From a bacterium (lineage in GTDB: Bacteria > Patescibacteriota > Patescibacteriia > Veblenbacterales > UBA10138): a DNA stretch of 41,256 bases. The DNA is taken from NCBI GenBank assembly GCA_020057885.1, contig JAGVEX010000013.1:1-41256 (forward strand), given 5' to 3'. Below, one piece after another: positions 9,364 to 18,517 of the stretch. The translations under genes and the position numbers were made by a program. Every line of letters begins with the position of its first letter. Position 1 is the first letter of the stretch. The notes under the pieces are model-generated. The model was not told where the DNA came from and did not search any database. It worked only from the letters and a program-made list of their open reading frames with translations.

Positions 9364-10629
9364 ATGACACAACATTCTTCCAATAAGATACCGCCGATAC
9401 CACCGGAAATGGAATACGAAAAAGAGATCCGCGAGTTGTATCGCGAGCGCAATGCTAAACAATTTAGCACGCCAACGGGCAAGCTTCACAAGCCGCGCGG
9501 TTGGCATTTTGAGTTATTAATAGCTGTAATTTTGGCTGCCATAGTAAGCACTCTAGCTAGTGTTAGTTTAATAAGTTTTCTGCAGCCAATAGTATCGGTA
9601 ACGAAGTATGAAAAATCTCCTACCTCGGTTTCGTATACCCCAGAAATTAGCGAAGAATTAAAGCACAGTTTAGCCCCGGCAGTGGTAAGTATTTTTGTAA
9701 GCCATCCCACGTCTGTGGCGCCGATTGATAAACTTTATTTGACGCGTGAGGCGTTAGGACAAGGATTGGTGCTTTCGAGCGATGGCTGGATAGTTACCAC
9801 GCAGGCTGTAGTGTCCGACGCCAAACGTTCTTATCAAATAGCCTCAGCCGATGGCGCCATGCACCCTGTGCAAATGATAGTGATTGATCCAGCCGTGCCT
9901 GTAACCTATTTAAAAATTGAGGCCTCCAATTTAAGCGCCACTGCTTTTGCGGAATTTAATTCTTTGGCTATTGGCCAACCGGTGGTGATTGGCGCTTTTT
10001 CTACCCAATCAGTTAATCCGGCAATTTATTTAAGACGCTTAACACATCTTTCTGCACGTATAATTAACAGTCGAGCGGATGTAGTTGCTAGTTCCGATGT
10101 AATACCGGATAGATATTTATTTGATCAGCCCTTGCCCGCAGGTACTTTAGGCGCACCTGTAGCTAATTTACGCGGTGAGATTATTGGTTTGGTGGGTGAA
10201 TATGGTGGTGAGGCGCGCGTTATTATTCCGCTTGATAGCTTGAATAGTATAATTGATATGTTGTTTGCCAAAAACGAAGTTCATCGCGCTTCTTTGGGCT
10301 TATCTTATTTGCAATCAGAATGGACTGAATTATTTTTGCCCGCGGATGATAAATTAGGTCAAGGTGCTACTATTACGTCTTCTGCTAAAAGAGTGGCACT
10401 ATCGGCTAAAGGAGCGGCGGCGCTTGCTGGTTTTAAAGAAGGCGATAGAATTATAAGTATCGGGAGCGATCGTTTGGGCGTACGAAGTTTGTCTTCTTTA
10501 TTGCAACAGTATAGACCAGGGGATAGATTAGAATTTTTGGTGGAGCGGCAGGGTAAGGAAATTAAACTTTTAGTTACTTTGGGTAACGCGGCGAGTAAAG
10601 GCATTTCATTGGTATCGCCTAAAAAATAA
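9364..10629 (+). CDS. Membrane-anchored HtrA/DegP-like protein (trypsin-fold + PDZ), catalytic triad apparently lost
   Basis: N-terminal TM, S1C-like blocks (GQGLVLSSDGWIVTTQAVV, AGTLGAPVANLRGEIIGL) and PDZ (AALAGFKEGDRIISIGSDRL). Confidence 0.8.
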   Translation: MTQHSSNKIPPIPPEMEYEKEIRELYRERNAKQFSTPTGKLHKPRGWHFELLIAVILAAIVSTLASVSLISFLQPIVSVTKYEKSPTSVSYTPEISEELKHSLAPAVVSIFVSHPTSVAPIDKLYLTREALGQGLVLSSDGWIVTTQAVVSDAKRSYQIASADGAMHPVQMIVIDPAVPVTYLKIEASNLSATAFAEFNSLAIGQPVVIGAFSTQSVNPAIYLRRLTHLSARIINSRADVVASSDVIPDRYLFDQPLPAGTLGAPVANLRGEIIGLVGEYGGEARVIIPLDSLNSIIDMLFAKNEVHRASLGLSYLQSEWTELFLPADDKLGQGATITSSAKRVALSAKGAAALAGFKEGDRIISIGSDRLGVRSLSSLLQQYRPGDRLEFLVERQGKEIKLLVTLGNAASKGISLVSPKK

Positions 10630-10658
10630 ATTATTACTATTTAGTATTAAGTATATTT

Positions 10659-10686
10659 AAACTACTCCGCCATGGCGGGGTAGTTT
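10659..10686. terminator. Terminator-like hairpin
   Basis: AAACTACTCCGCCATGGCGGGGTAGTTT. Confidence 0.7.
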
Positions 10687-10726
10687 TGTATTTGATAATG
10701 TTGGCCTGGTGAAAAGCTTGCAAGCC

Positions 10727-10829
10727 GTGGAACATCTCAAGTTGGTGAATAAATATTGCCTTAACTTAGCCAAAATTAATAATCTATTGTTCCACACGCA
10801 TTGACAAAACATGTCTTTAGGGCTATTAT
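10727..10829 (+). promoter_or_regulatory. 69-bp operator-like element (copy A) plus sigma70-type promoter
   Basis: GTGGAACA (10727-10734) ... TGTTCCAC (10788-10795), 5 bp, TTGACA (10801-10806), 17 bp, TATTAT (10824-10829). Confidence 0.8.
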
Positions 10830-10886
10830 GAATTGATATACAAAAATTAATAATGTCATTTAAAAAACAAAAGAAAGTGAGAAAAA

Positions 10887-11411
10887 ATGAAAAATATTAT
10901 TGTTTTAGTCGCGTTAGTAATTTTTTTATCTGGTCTTGCAATGGGCCAGCTAAAAGATGAAGTTCAGTTTGGCGCTGGACTTCAAACAGTTGTAGGGAAA
11001 TCGTCCTCCTTAATCTTCCAATTTACAACTTATAGCCCGGAACATATGGGATTTTTTATTGATGTAAGTGTGGGGATGCGTGGGAGATATTATTCCCATA
11101 TGATTATCCCAGTTGATAATTGGGAAGGCGCAGGCGGATTACAAATTTGCCTTTGGAATAAATCAGCCATTTTGGTAGGGTATGGCTTCGGAGCTCGTTA
11201 TAATGAAAAGCATAATCGTAGACCGTATGAGCGTCACAGAGGATGGCTTATAGGCGTTAGGGTTGTTAGCCCCAATTTATTTCAAAATCGGCGCGATAAT
11301 ATTGCGCTGACACTAGCATTGTCTCCAGCATCGGTGGAGACACTAGTGAAAAATAAGTGGGAAAAATCTCACAAAAACATTGTCACTTTAGGAGTGACGT
11401 GGAATATATAA
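10887..11411 (+). CDS. Secreted, beta-rich hypothetical protein (outer-membrane-protein-like)
   Basis: Signal peptide MKNIIVLVALVIFLSGLAMGQ; alternating beta-type sequence ending in VTLGVTWNI. Confidence 0.6.
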   Translation: MKNIIVLVALVIFLSGLAMGQLKDEVQFGAGLQTVVGKSSSLIFQFTTYSPEHMGFFIDVSVGMRGRYYSHMIIPVDNWEGAGGLQICLWNKSAILVGYGFGARYNEKHNRRPYERHRGWLIGVRVVSPNLFQNRRDNIALTLALSPASVETLVKNKWEKSHKNIVTLGVTWNI

Positions 11412-11430
11412 AATTCGTTGAGATAAAATA

Positions 11431-11458
11431 AAAGCCTTGTTCGATTGAACAAGGCTTT
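11431..11458. terminator. Bidirectional terminator between convergent genes
   Basis: AAAGCCTTGTTCGATTGAACAAGGCTTT. Confidence 0.8.
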
Positions 11459-11478
11459 ATTTAAATCCTTTATATTGA

Positions 11479-11739
11479 CTAAGCTTTTTGTGATAATGGC
11501 GCGGAAAATTCGCGAGCTGCTTCGAGTAATTCTGGATATCCATCTTTAAGATGGAGAACTTGACTACTCGCGCGACTGCCGATTTCCTTGTTGTCTGGTT
11601 TGGTAAAAAATGAATAATTGCCGTGACCGCCAAGCGTGACCAATATATTTTTTGTGTTTTTTGAAAGCTTGGTCGCAATGTCTTCATTGGATATCGACGT
11701 ATCATCAAGTCTTAGTTTTATTAAACTCGCAGAATCCAT
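11479..11739 (-). CDS. Hypothetical protein
   Basis: 86-aa ORF with SD (AAGGAG) upstream on the minus strand. Confidence 0.6.
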   Translation of the reverse strand: MDSASLIKLRLDDTSISNEDIATKLSKNTKNILVTLGGHGNYSFFTKPDNKEIGSRASSQVLHLKDGYPELLEAAREFSAPLSQKA

Positions 11740-11942
11740 AACAATCTCCTTATTTTATTTTTTTGGTTATTTTATTATTTAATTTTCATTACTTTCTGCT
11801 AAGCATATAGTGCTCAAGAGAAAATAATGAAAGTTTATTAAATAGTAATTTAATATAAGGTCTTTAGGCTATATTTGTCAATGGGTAAAAAGCTTTTTAT
11901 CTACCTTATTTTGTGGGCTTTTTTAAAAGCCTTTTATAGCCC

Positions 11943-12004
11943 TTGCCAACGTCAAAATGGTATGTTAATATATTTAACGTAAGAAAGGCCCGTGAGGGGC
12001 CTTT
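11943..12004 (+). promoter_or_regulatory. Promoter of secE-nusG-rplK with an attenuator-like hairpin close to the predicted start site
   Basis: TTGCCA (11943-11948)-17-TAATAT (11966-11971), then AAAGGCCC-GTGAG-GGGCCTTT (11984-12004). Confidence 0.6.
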
Positions 12005-12029
12005 TAAAAGACTTTAAAATCAATTCTAT

Positions 12030-12221
12030 ATGCCTAATCCACTAACCAATTACCTAAAACAAGCGATTGAAGAGCTTAAAAAGGTAGTTTGGCCCTCTAA
12101 ACATGAAACCACTCAGCATACTCTAATTGTTATAGGGTTATCTTTGGGTGTGGCGATATTTTTGGGTGCGATAGACTATTTGCTCAATTTGGGTTTGCAA
12201 AATATTTTGCTGGGCCGTTAA
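12030..12221 (+). CDS. secE: Preprotein translocase subunit SecE
   Basis: YLKQAIEELKKVVWPSKHETTQHTLIVIGLSLGVAIFLGAIDYLLNLGL. Confidence 0.92.
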   Translation: MPNPLTNYLKQAIEELKKVVWPSKHETTQHTLIVIGLSLGVAIFLGAIDYLLNLGLQNILLGR

Positions 12222-12233
12222 TCAGTTAATTAT

Positions 12234-12779
12234 ATGTCACGACAAGCTACTCAACTTGGCCGTCGCTGGTACGCCATTCATACTTATTCCGGCTACGAGG
12301 AAAATGTTAGCCGAAATTTAAAACAGCGTATTGAATCCATGGATATGGGGGATAGGATTTTTAACGTGCTTATTCCGATTGAGAAAAAAATTAAGATAAA
12401 AAATGGTAAACGTCGCGTAATAGAAGAAAAAATTTTCCCAGGTTATGTGTTAGTGGAAATGATGGTGACAGATGATTCTTGGTATGTAGTGCGCAACACA
12501 CCAAACGTAACAGGATTTATTGGCACCGGTACTACACCTACGCCAATCTCGGAGGATGAAATAAAATCCATTCAAAAGCGCATGGGCATTGAAGAGCCGA
12601 AGTATCAGATTGATGTTACTCCTGGTACGCCAGTTAAAATTACCGATGGTCCGTTTAAAGAGTTCGAAGGTAAGGTTTCGGAAGTGGATGAGGCTCGTGG
12701 CAAAATTAAGGTGTTGGTTTCTATGTTTGGCCGTGAAACTCCAGTGGAACTTGATTCTCTGCAAATTCAGAAACTTTAA
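12234..12779 (+). CDS. nusG: Transcription termination/antitermination protein NusG
   Basis: RRWYAIHTYSGYEENV...FPGYVLVEM...KITDGPFKEFEGKV. Confidence 0.95.
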   Translation: MSRQATQLGRRWYAIHTYSGYEENVSRNLKQRIESMDMGDRIFNVLIPIEKKIKIKNGKRRVIEEKIFPGYVLVEMMVTDDSWYVVRNTPNVTGFIGTGTTPTPISEDEIKSIQKRMGIEEPKYQIDVTPGTPVKITDGPFKEFEGKVSEVDEARGKIKVLVSMFGRETPVELDSLQIQKL

Positions 12780-12818
12780 TTCTTACTCTAAACTCTTACT
12801 CTTACTTAATTTATTTTT

Positions 12819-13241
12819 ATGGCCAAAAAAGTAAAAACAGTTATCAAATTGCAAATTGCCGGAGGCAAGGCTAATCCAGCCCCACCGGTTGGTCCGGCTT
12901 TGGGCCAACATGGTTTGAACATTCAGGAATTTTGTACAAAATTCAACGCTCAAACTAAAGATAAGGGCGGAGATATTACTCCAGTTGAAATTACGGTTTA
13001 TGAAGATCGCACTTACAGCTTTATCCTTAAAACTCCACCCGCCGCCGAACTTTTAAAAAAAGCGGCTGGTATTGAAAAAGGTTCAGGCAAACCTTTGCAG
13101 GAAAAAGTTGGTAAAGTTACCCGCAAGCAAATTGAAGATATTGCTAAAATTAAAATGCCCGATCTTAATGCTAACGATATTAATGCCGCGATGAAAATTA
13201 TAGAAGGCACAGCCAGACAAATGGGCATTACGATTGAATGA
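12819..13241 (+). CDS. rplK: 50S ribosomal protein L11
   Basis: [26 protein letters not shown]. Confidence 0.97.
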   Translation: MAKKVKTVIKLQIAGGKANPAPPVGPALGQHGLNIQEFCTKFNAQTKDKGGDITPVEITVYEDRTYSFILKTPPAAELLKKAAGIEKGSGKPLQEKVGKVTRKQIEDIAKIKMPDLNANDINAAMKIIEGTARQMGITIE

Positions 13242-13327
13242 AAAATGAAAATATCAAAATGTAAAATGACAATATAAAATTCAAAATTAATTTTCCATTT
13301 TGATTTTTAAATTTTAAATTATTAATT

Positions 13328-13376
13328 GGTGGGACCTTGTCCGCCTAGAGGCGGAGTAACAAGGGCTTGCACCACC
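13328..13376 (+). promoter_or_regulatory. Structured leader of rplA, candidate r-protein (L1) autoregulatory site
   Basis: Nested stems GGTGG/CCACC, CCTTG/CAAGG and TCCGCC-TAGA-GGCGGA directly before SD AAAGGAG. Confidence 0.6.
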
Positions 13377-13391
13377 TAAAGGAGACTATAT

Positions 13392-14078
13392 ATGTCACAA
13401 CGCAGTAAACGTTATAAGGCCGCCCGCGCTATGGTTACCGCTGGCAAGGCTTACGAGGCAGTCGAAGCAGTAGCTTTGTTAAAAAGCCAGCCACCGTTAA
13501 AATTTGATGCCTCGGTTGAGGTTCATCTTAGGTTGGGAATAGATATTAAACAGGCCAATCAACAAGTTCGGGGAAGCGTAGTTTTGCCGCACGGTGTTGG
13601 CAAAACAAAAAAGATTGCTGTTTTTTGCGGTGATGATAAAGCCAAGGCAGCCAAAGCCGCGGGCGCTTTTGTGGTAGGTGCAGAAGATTTGATTAAAGAA
13701 ATTCAAACTACCGGCAAATGCGATTTTGAAGTAGCAGTGGCCACACCGGAAATGATGAAATTATTGGCACCGATTGCTAAAATTTTGGGACAAAAAGGTT
13801 TAATGCCTAACCCTAAAACAGAGACAATTACCCCCGACGTTGCTAAGGCAGTTGAAAATTTGAACAAAGGTAAGGTTAGCTTTAAGGCTGATGACACAGG
13901 TAATGTACATCAAATGATTGGCAAGCTTTCTTTTGAATCTACTAAGCTTCAAGAAAATTTATCGACTTTCATAGATGCTATAAAACGCGTTCGTCCAGCT
14001 GGAGCAAAAGGTTCATACATTATGAGTGCTACACTTACCACTTCCATGGGGCCAGCTGTACGGATTAAAACAACTTAA
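13392..14078 (+). CDS. rplA: 50S ribosomal protein L1
   Basis: L1 signature (LGQKGLMPNPKTETI) in rplK-rplA order. Confidence 0.97.
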   Translation: MSQRSKRYKAARAMVTAGKAYEAVEAVALLKSQPPLKFDASVEVHLRLGIDIKQANQQVRGSVVLPHGVGKTKKIAVFCGDDKAKAAKAAGAFVVGAEDLIKEIQTTGKCDFEVAVATPEMMKLLAPIAKILGQKGLMPNPKTETITPDVAKAVENLNKGKVSFKADDTGNVHQMIGKLSFESTKLQENLSTFIDAIKRVRPAGAKGSYIMSATLTTSMGPAVRIKTT

Positions 14079-14192
14079 AGTTAAAAAGTCAGTTTTGAAT
14101 TATTTTTTGCTTCGGGCGTATTGTCTAAATGTGAATTATGGTAAAATAAATTTAATCCTTAATTCATTATTCAAAATTCATAACCCAATTTT

Positions 14193-14762
14193 ATGATTCT
14201 TTCTGACCGTGATATAAAAGAAGCTTTAAAGGCTGGTAAGATTAATATTGAACCATTGTATGATGGAGCTTTACAGCCTGCTTCGGTTGATTTGCATTTG
14301 GGTGCCAAGTTTTTAATTTTCCGCAATACTGAACACGCTTTCATTGATGTGCGCGAACCAATTGCTGGTTTAATGGAAGAAGTGGAAATTTCTGGCGATA
14401 GACCGTTTATTATACATCCTGGCGAATTTGCTCTTGGGGTAACCATTGAAAAGATTACTTTAGGTGACGAGATGGTGGGACGACTAGAAGGAAAATCCAG
14501 TTTGGGGCGCATTGGCATTATTATTCATGCCACTGCTGGATTTATTGATCCAGGTAATTCTCTAAAACCAACTCTAGAGCTTCACAATATTGGTAGTTTG
14601 CCAGTAAAACTATATTACGACATGCCCATTGCTCAAATTGCTTTTATGCAACTTTCCTCCCCAGCTGAGAAGCCTTATGGTGTTGAGCGAGGTAGTAAAT
14701 ATTATGGCGCGCTTGAACCGCAGGCTTCTAAAATGCATGAGAACTTTAAACAGCAACCCTAA
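14193..14762 (+). CDS. dcd: dCTP deaminase
   Basis: MILSDRDIKEAL...LQPASVDLHLG...EGKSSLGRIGI..HATAGFIDPG. Confidence 0.93.
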   Translation: MILSDRDIKEALKAGKINIEPLYDGALQPASVDLHLGAKFLIFRNTEHAFIDVREPIAGLMEEVEISGDRPFIIHPGEFALGVTIEKITLGDEMVGRLEGKSSLGRIGIIIHATAGFIDPGNSLKPTLELHNIGSLPVKLYYDMPIAQIAFMQLSSPAEKPYGVERGSKYYGALEPQASKMHENFKQQP

Positions 14763-14844
14763 CTAAATTTGATTATTTTTATGAATTCGTCCGTTTCTTA
14801 TTACTATAAGTCGGGCGTTTTATTTTTTTAAATTAATATTTATC

Positions 14845-15414
14845 ATGCCTGCGCGTAAACTTAAAACACTCGCCATTGTTTTTGTAGGGGAAAAATTAGC
14901 CGGCAAAGAGGTGGCGGCGCGTTATTTAATTAAGCGCCACAATTTTAAAGGTTTTCGTTTTTCCGATATTTTAGTTGACCTTTTAAAACGTTTACATTTA
15001 CCAGCCACGCGTTTTAATGAAATGAATTTAGTAGGCGGTTTGCGCGAGCGTTTTGGCGGCGGTGTTTTAGCTCAGGTTATTAAGCAGGAAATTGAACAGG
15101 GTAAATTTAAGCGCGTGGTGATAGATGGAGCCAGACATCCGGCTGAGTTGGAAATCTTAAAAAAGTTACCCGGATTTTTATTAATTTATTTAACGGCACC
15201 GTTCGAATTAAGATATAAGCGCGCTTTAACACGCGGTGAAAAAGTAGGTGAATCCAAGTTTACACTAGATGATTTTAAGCGCGAGGAAAAATTGCCCACT
15301 GAGTTGTTTATTAAACAAATGGGGCACAAAGCTAAAGTAAAATTAGTAAACAACGGTTCGTTGGCTGATTTATATAAACAAATAGAGGAAAAGGTAGTAA
15401 AAAAATATTTATAA
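14845..15414 (+). CDS. P-loop (deoxy)nucleoside monophosphate kinase-like protein
   Basis: VFVGEKLAGKEVAARYL P-loop-like start, LIYLTAPFELRYKRALTRGEK. Confidence 0.65.
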   Translation: MPARKLKTLAIVFVGEKLAGKEVAARYLIKRHNFKGFRFSDILVDLLKRLHLPATRFNEMNLVGGLRERFGGGVLAQVIKQEIEQGKFKRVVIDGARHPAELEILKKLPGFLLIYLTAPFELRYKRALTRGEKVGESKFTLDDFKREEKLPTELFIKQMGHKAKVKLVNNGSLADLYKQIEEKVVKKYL

Positions 15415-15418
15415 TATT

Positions 15419-15844
15419 ATGGAACTTCAAGTAAAAAAACTAGATCCGCGGGCCAAATTGCCAAGCTATGCCATACCAGGCGATGCCGGTTTGGATTTGT
15501 ATGCTTTAGAAGATTACATAGTGTCGGCGGGTAAATATTTGTCTGGCTTAAGAACTGGCATTGCTATGGCTATTCCTGTGGGTTATGTTGGTTTATGCTG
15601 GGATAAATCAGGTTTGGCGGCCAAACACGGAATTACCGTGCTGGCTGGCGTGATAGATAGTGGTTATAGAGGTGAATTGCTTTTAACGGTTTTAAACAGC
15701 AGTGACAAAGATTATCATTTTGCAGCAGGGGATAAGGTGATGCAAATTTTAATTCAACCAGCGCAGCAAGTTGAGGTGATTGAGACCAAGGAATTATCTT
15801 CAGCGGAAAGAGGTCCGCGGAACTTTGGCAGTACGGGAAAATAA
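15419..15844 (+). CDS. dut: dUTP diphosphatase
   Basis: PGDAGLDLYA, DKSGLAAKHGITVLAGVIDSGYRGEL, ERGPRNFGSTG. Confidence 0.95.
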   Translation: MELQVKKLDPRAKLPSYAIPGDAGLDLYALEDYIVSAGKYLSGLRTGIAMAIPVGYVGLCWDKSGLAAKHGITVLAGVIDSGYRGELLLTVLNSSDKDYHFAAGDKVMQILIQPAQQVEVIETKELSSAERGPRNFGSTGK

Positions 15845-15845
15845 A

Positions 15846-15877
15846 AACCTGCGATTCGTAAAAACGAAACGCAGGTT
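15846..15877. terminator. Bidirectional terminator
   Basis: AACCTGCG...CGCAGGTT. Confidence 0.75.
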
Positions 15878-15900
15878 ACTTTTGTTTGGATGTAGGCTGA

Positions 15901-16791
15901 TTAAAAATCAGCTTTTTTGATGAATTTCACCAGAAGTTTTTTTAGTGTTCGCCCGGTTTTATTGGCAACTTTTATAACCTCGTCAGAGGTTACGTCGGTT
16001 TTTTGGTCCAATGGGCAATCTGTAACAATTGATATGCCAAGTATTCTCCAATTTTGATGAGTTGCCACTATGGCTTCATATACAGTTGACATACCAATGC
16101 CACTGACCCCATTTTTGCGCAAGAATATTAATTCCTCATAAGTTTCATAGTTAGGACCAGGTACGGCTGCAAAAACTCCATTTTTTATTTTTAATTTCAT
16201 CTTTTCAGTCATTTCATGAAACAACGTTTGCCACTTTTGGTCGTAAGGATATAATCTACCCGGAAATCTTGGGCCGAAGTTTTCATCGTTTGCGCCAGTA
16301 AGTGGATTGTCGCGCATTAGTAAGCCGTTATGATTTTTAATGACCATAATGTCTCCTAATTTTAGATTATCGGCAATACCACCACAGGCATTGGTGACAA
16401 TAAGGTTGCGTACGCCCAGTAAATGAAAAACTCGGAGTGGGGAAGTAATTTCTTTGGCGCTAACTCCTTCGTAACCATGGGTTCTTCCGCTCATCACAAA
16501 TACTGGTACGCCACCGATTTTTCCGATGATTAGACGTCCTTCGTGGCCAGGAGCGGTTGAATTGGGGAAAAATGGTATTTTTTTGTAGAGGATCGATTTT
16601 TTGTCGGTTACCACATTGGCCAGCGGACCAAGTCCACTTCCCAAAATAATGACAACTTTTGGTTTTAGCCAAGCGAGATGGGAACCGAATTTTTCTTTAA
16701 GGTATTTGGCGCATAGAATTATACGCTCTTTGTGATCACACAATTCTTCTATTTGTTTTTTAAACAGTTCATCTCTTTGTTTTGTAGGCAT
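15901..16791 (-). CDS. Purine nucleoside phosphorylase (trimeric type)
   Basis: VVIILGSGLGPLANV, GRTHGYEG, NACGGIADNLKLGDIMVIKNHNGL, VPGPNYET. Confidence 0.9.
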   Translation of the reverse strand: MPTKQRDELFKKQIEELCDHKERIILCAKYLKEKFGSHLAWLKPKVVIILGSGLGPLANVVTDKKSILYKKIPFFPNSTAPGHEGRLIIGKIGGVPVFVMSGRTHGYEGVSAKEITSPLRVFHLLGVRNLIVTNACGGIADNLKLGDIMVIKNHNGLLMRDNPLTGANDENFGPRFPGRLYPYDQKWQTLFHEMTEKMKLKIKNGVFAAVPGPNYETYEELIFLRKNGVSGIGMSTVYEAIVATHQNWRILGISIVTDCPLDQKTDVTSDEVIKVANKTGRTLKKLLVKFIKKADF

Positions 16792-16988
16792 AATGCCCTC
16801 CTTTTTGTTTATTTTATGATTTTTTTTAGTGATTTGTATTTATCTTCAGATTGCGATATCTTACTAACGAGAGGCCTTTTAGTCAAGTTTTAAATTATGA
16901 AGCAATATTTAAGTTTAGTGCAGGAAATTTTAGATAAAAAGGAAAAACTTTAAAATAAGTCTTATCTTAGCGATATAGGAGAATAATT

Positions 16989-17861
16989 ATGAAAGTTTAT
17001 TTGGACATAGTCAGAAAGGTTTTAGAAACCGGTGAGATAAAAACAACTCGCCAGGGAAAGGATGCTTATACAATTGCGGGAGAAAAATTTGAACATGATA
17101 TGGCAGATGGTTACCCACTTCTTACCACAAAAAAAGTGCCATGGCGTTTGGTGGCGTCAGAATTGGAATTTTTTATAAAAGGTATAACCGATAAAAAGTG
17201 GTTACAGGATAGGAACAATCACATTTGGGATGAATGGGCTAATCCTCAAAAAGCACCCTACGGTCATGACCAGTCAACTCAGGAACGAATGATGAATGAA
17301 AGGGATCTGGGAGCTATTTATGGTTATCAATGGCGTCATTTCAATTATCCTTATCAAAGTTATGATACTGATTATACTGGTAATGGTTATGACCAACTAC
17401 AGAAGGTCGTGGATACCTTAAAGTCCAATCCCAATGATCGTCGCATGATTGTTAGCGCCTGGAATCCATTAATGCTTGACCATATGGCCTTGCCACCCTG
17501 CCATTATGGATTTCAGGTGACAGTGATTAAGGGTAGGTTGAATTTGCTTTGGAACCAGCGTTCAGTGGATATTATGTTAGGCTTGCCTTTTAATATTGCT
17601 AGCTATGCTTTGTTATTGCATTTATTAGCAAAAGAATCTGGTTATCAAGAGGGAAAATTGATTGGTTTTTTGGCTGACATTCATTTATTTCTTAATCATA
17701 TTGACGGTGCTAAAGAACAATTGATCAGAGACCCCAATAAATATAAGTTGCCACAGATTAAAACGGAAAATTTCAAGTCCATATTTGATTGGCAATACAC
17801 CGACAGTCAAATCATTGGGTATGAAAGTTATCCGACAATTAAATTTGAGATAGCAATTTAG
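16989..17861 (+). CDS. thyA: Thymidylate synthase ThyA
   Basis: DGYPLLTTKKVPWRLVASEL, YGYQWRHF, ALPPCHYGFQ, RSVDIMLGLPFNIASYALL. Confidence 0.96.
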   Translation: MKVYLDIVRKVLETGEIKTTRQGKDAYTIAGEKFEHDMADGYPLLTTKKVPWRLVASELEFFIKGITDKKWLQDRNNHIWDEWANPQKAPYGHDQSTQERMMNERDLGAIYGYQWRHFNYPYQSYDTDYTGNGYDQLQKVVDTLKSNPNDRRMIVSAWNPLMLDHMALPPCHYGFQVTVIKGRLNLLWNQRSVDIMLGLPFNIASYALLLHLLAKESGYQEGKLIGFLADIHLFLNHIDGAKEQLIRDPNKYKLPQIKTENFKSIFDWQYTDSQIIGYESYPTIKFEIAI

Positions 17862-17863
17862 TT

Positions 17864-18367
17864 ATGAAATTTTCTATTATAGCAGCGGTTGATAAAAATT
17901 TCGGCATTGGCAAGGGCGGTAAATTGCCCTGGGATTTGTCCGGCGATTTAAAGCACTTTCGCGAGGTCACCAAAGGCTGCGCGGTTATTATGGGGCGTAC
18001 CACTTGGCTTTCGCTCCCAGAGCGTTTTAGACCCCTACCAGGCCGTTTAAATGTCGTGCTGGCGCCAAGTGGTGATTTAACCGTGCCCCCAGGAGTAGTA
18101 TTGGCAGGTTCTTTTGAAGATGCGTTTACAGCTATTGCGGAAAAATGGAATGGTGAAGTTTTTGTAATAGGCGGCGGTATGGTTTATACGCAAGCCATAC
18201 AAAGGCCAGAATGCGGACGGGTTTATCTTACGGAAATTGACGCGGTTTATGATTGCGATACTTATTTTCCAGCCCTGCCGGCAGACTTTATTAAAATAAA
18301 TGAATCAGAACTTCAAAGCGAAAATAGGGTGATGTATCGTTTTGTTGTTTTCGAGCGGAAAGTATAG
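17864..18367 (+). CDS. folA: Dihydrofolate reductase
   Basis: IAAVDKNFGIGKGGKLPWDLSGDLKHFREVT, VIMGRTTWLSLP, VIGGGMVYTQAI. Confidence 0.95.
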   Translation: MKFSIIAAVDKNFGIGKGGKLPWDLSGDLKHFREVTKGCAVIMGRTTWLSLPERFRPLPGRLNVVLAPSGDLTVPPGVVLAGSFEDAFTAIAEKWNGEVFVIGGGMVYTQAIQRPECGRVYLTEIDAVYDCDTYFPALPADFIKINESELQSENRVMYRFVVFERKV

Positions 18368-18395
18368 TTAATTATTTTTTATCCTGAATAAAATA

Positions 18396-18424
18396 ATAAG
18401 GTGGGACATTTGTTCCACCTTATT
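18396..18424. terminator. Terminator-like hairpin
   Basis: AATAAGGTGGGACATTTGTTCCACCTTATT. Confidence 0.7.
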
Positions 18425-18517
18425 TGGGTAAGCCTTGGTTTTGTTTGCCAATTTTTTCAGAAGTGATAAGATAAGACAAATAATAAACTCTTAAAATAAA
18501 AACCAAAGAGGTTAAAA

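Noticed and set aside
13245-13325. AT-rich 'AAAATTCAAAATT'-type spacer (also 27266-27360)
   Set aside because: Low-complexity intergenic sequence without a consistent repeat unit or strong structure.
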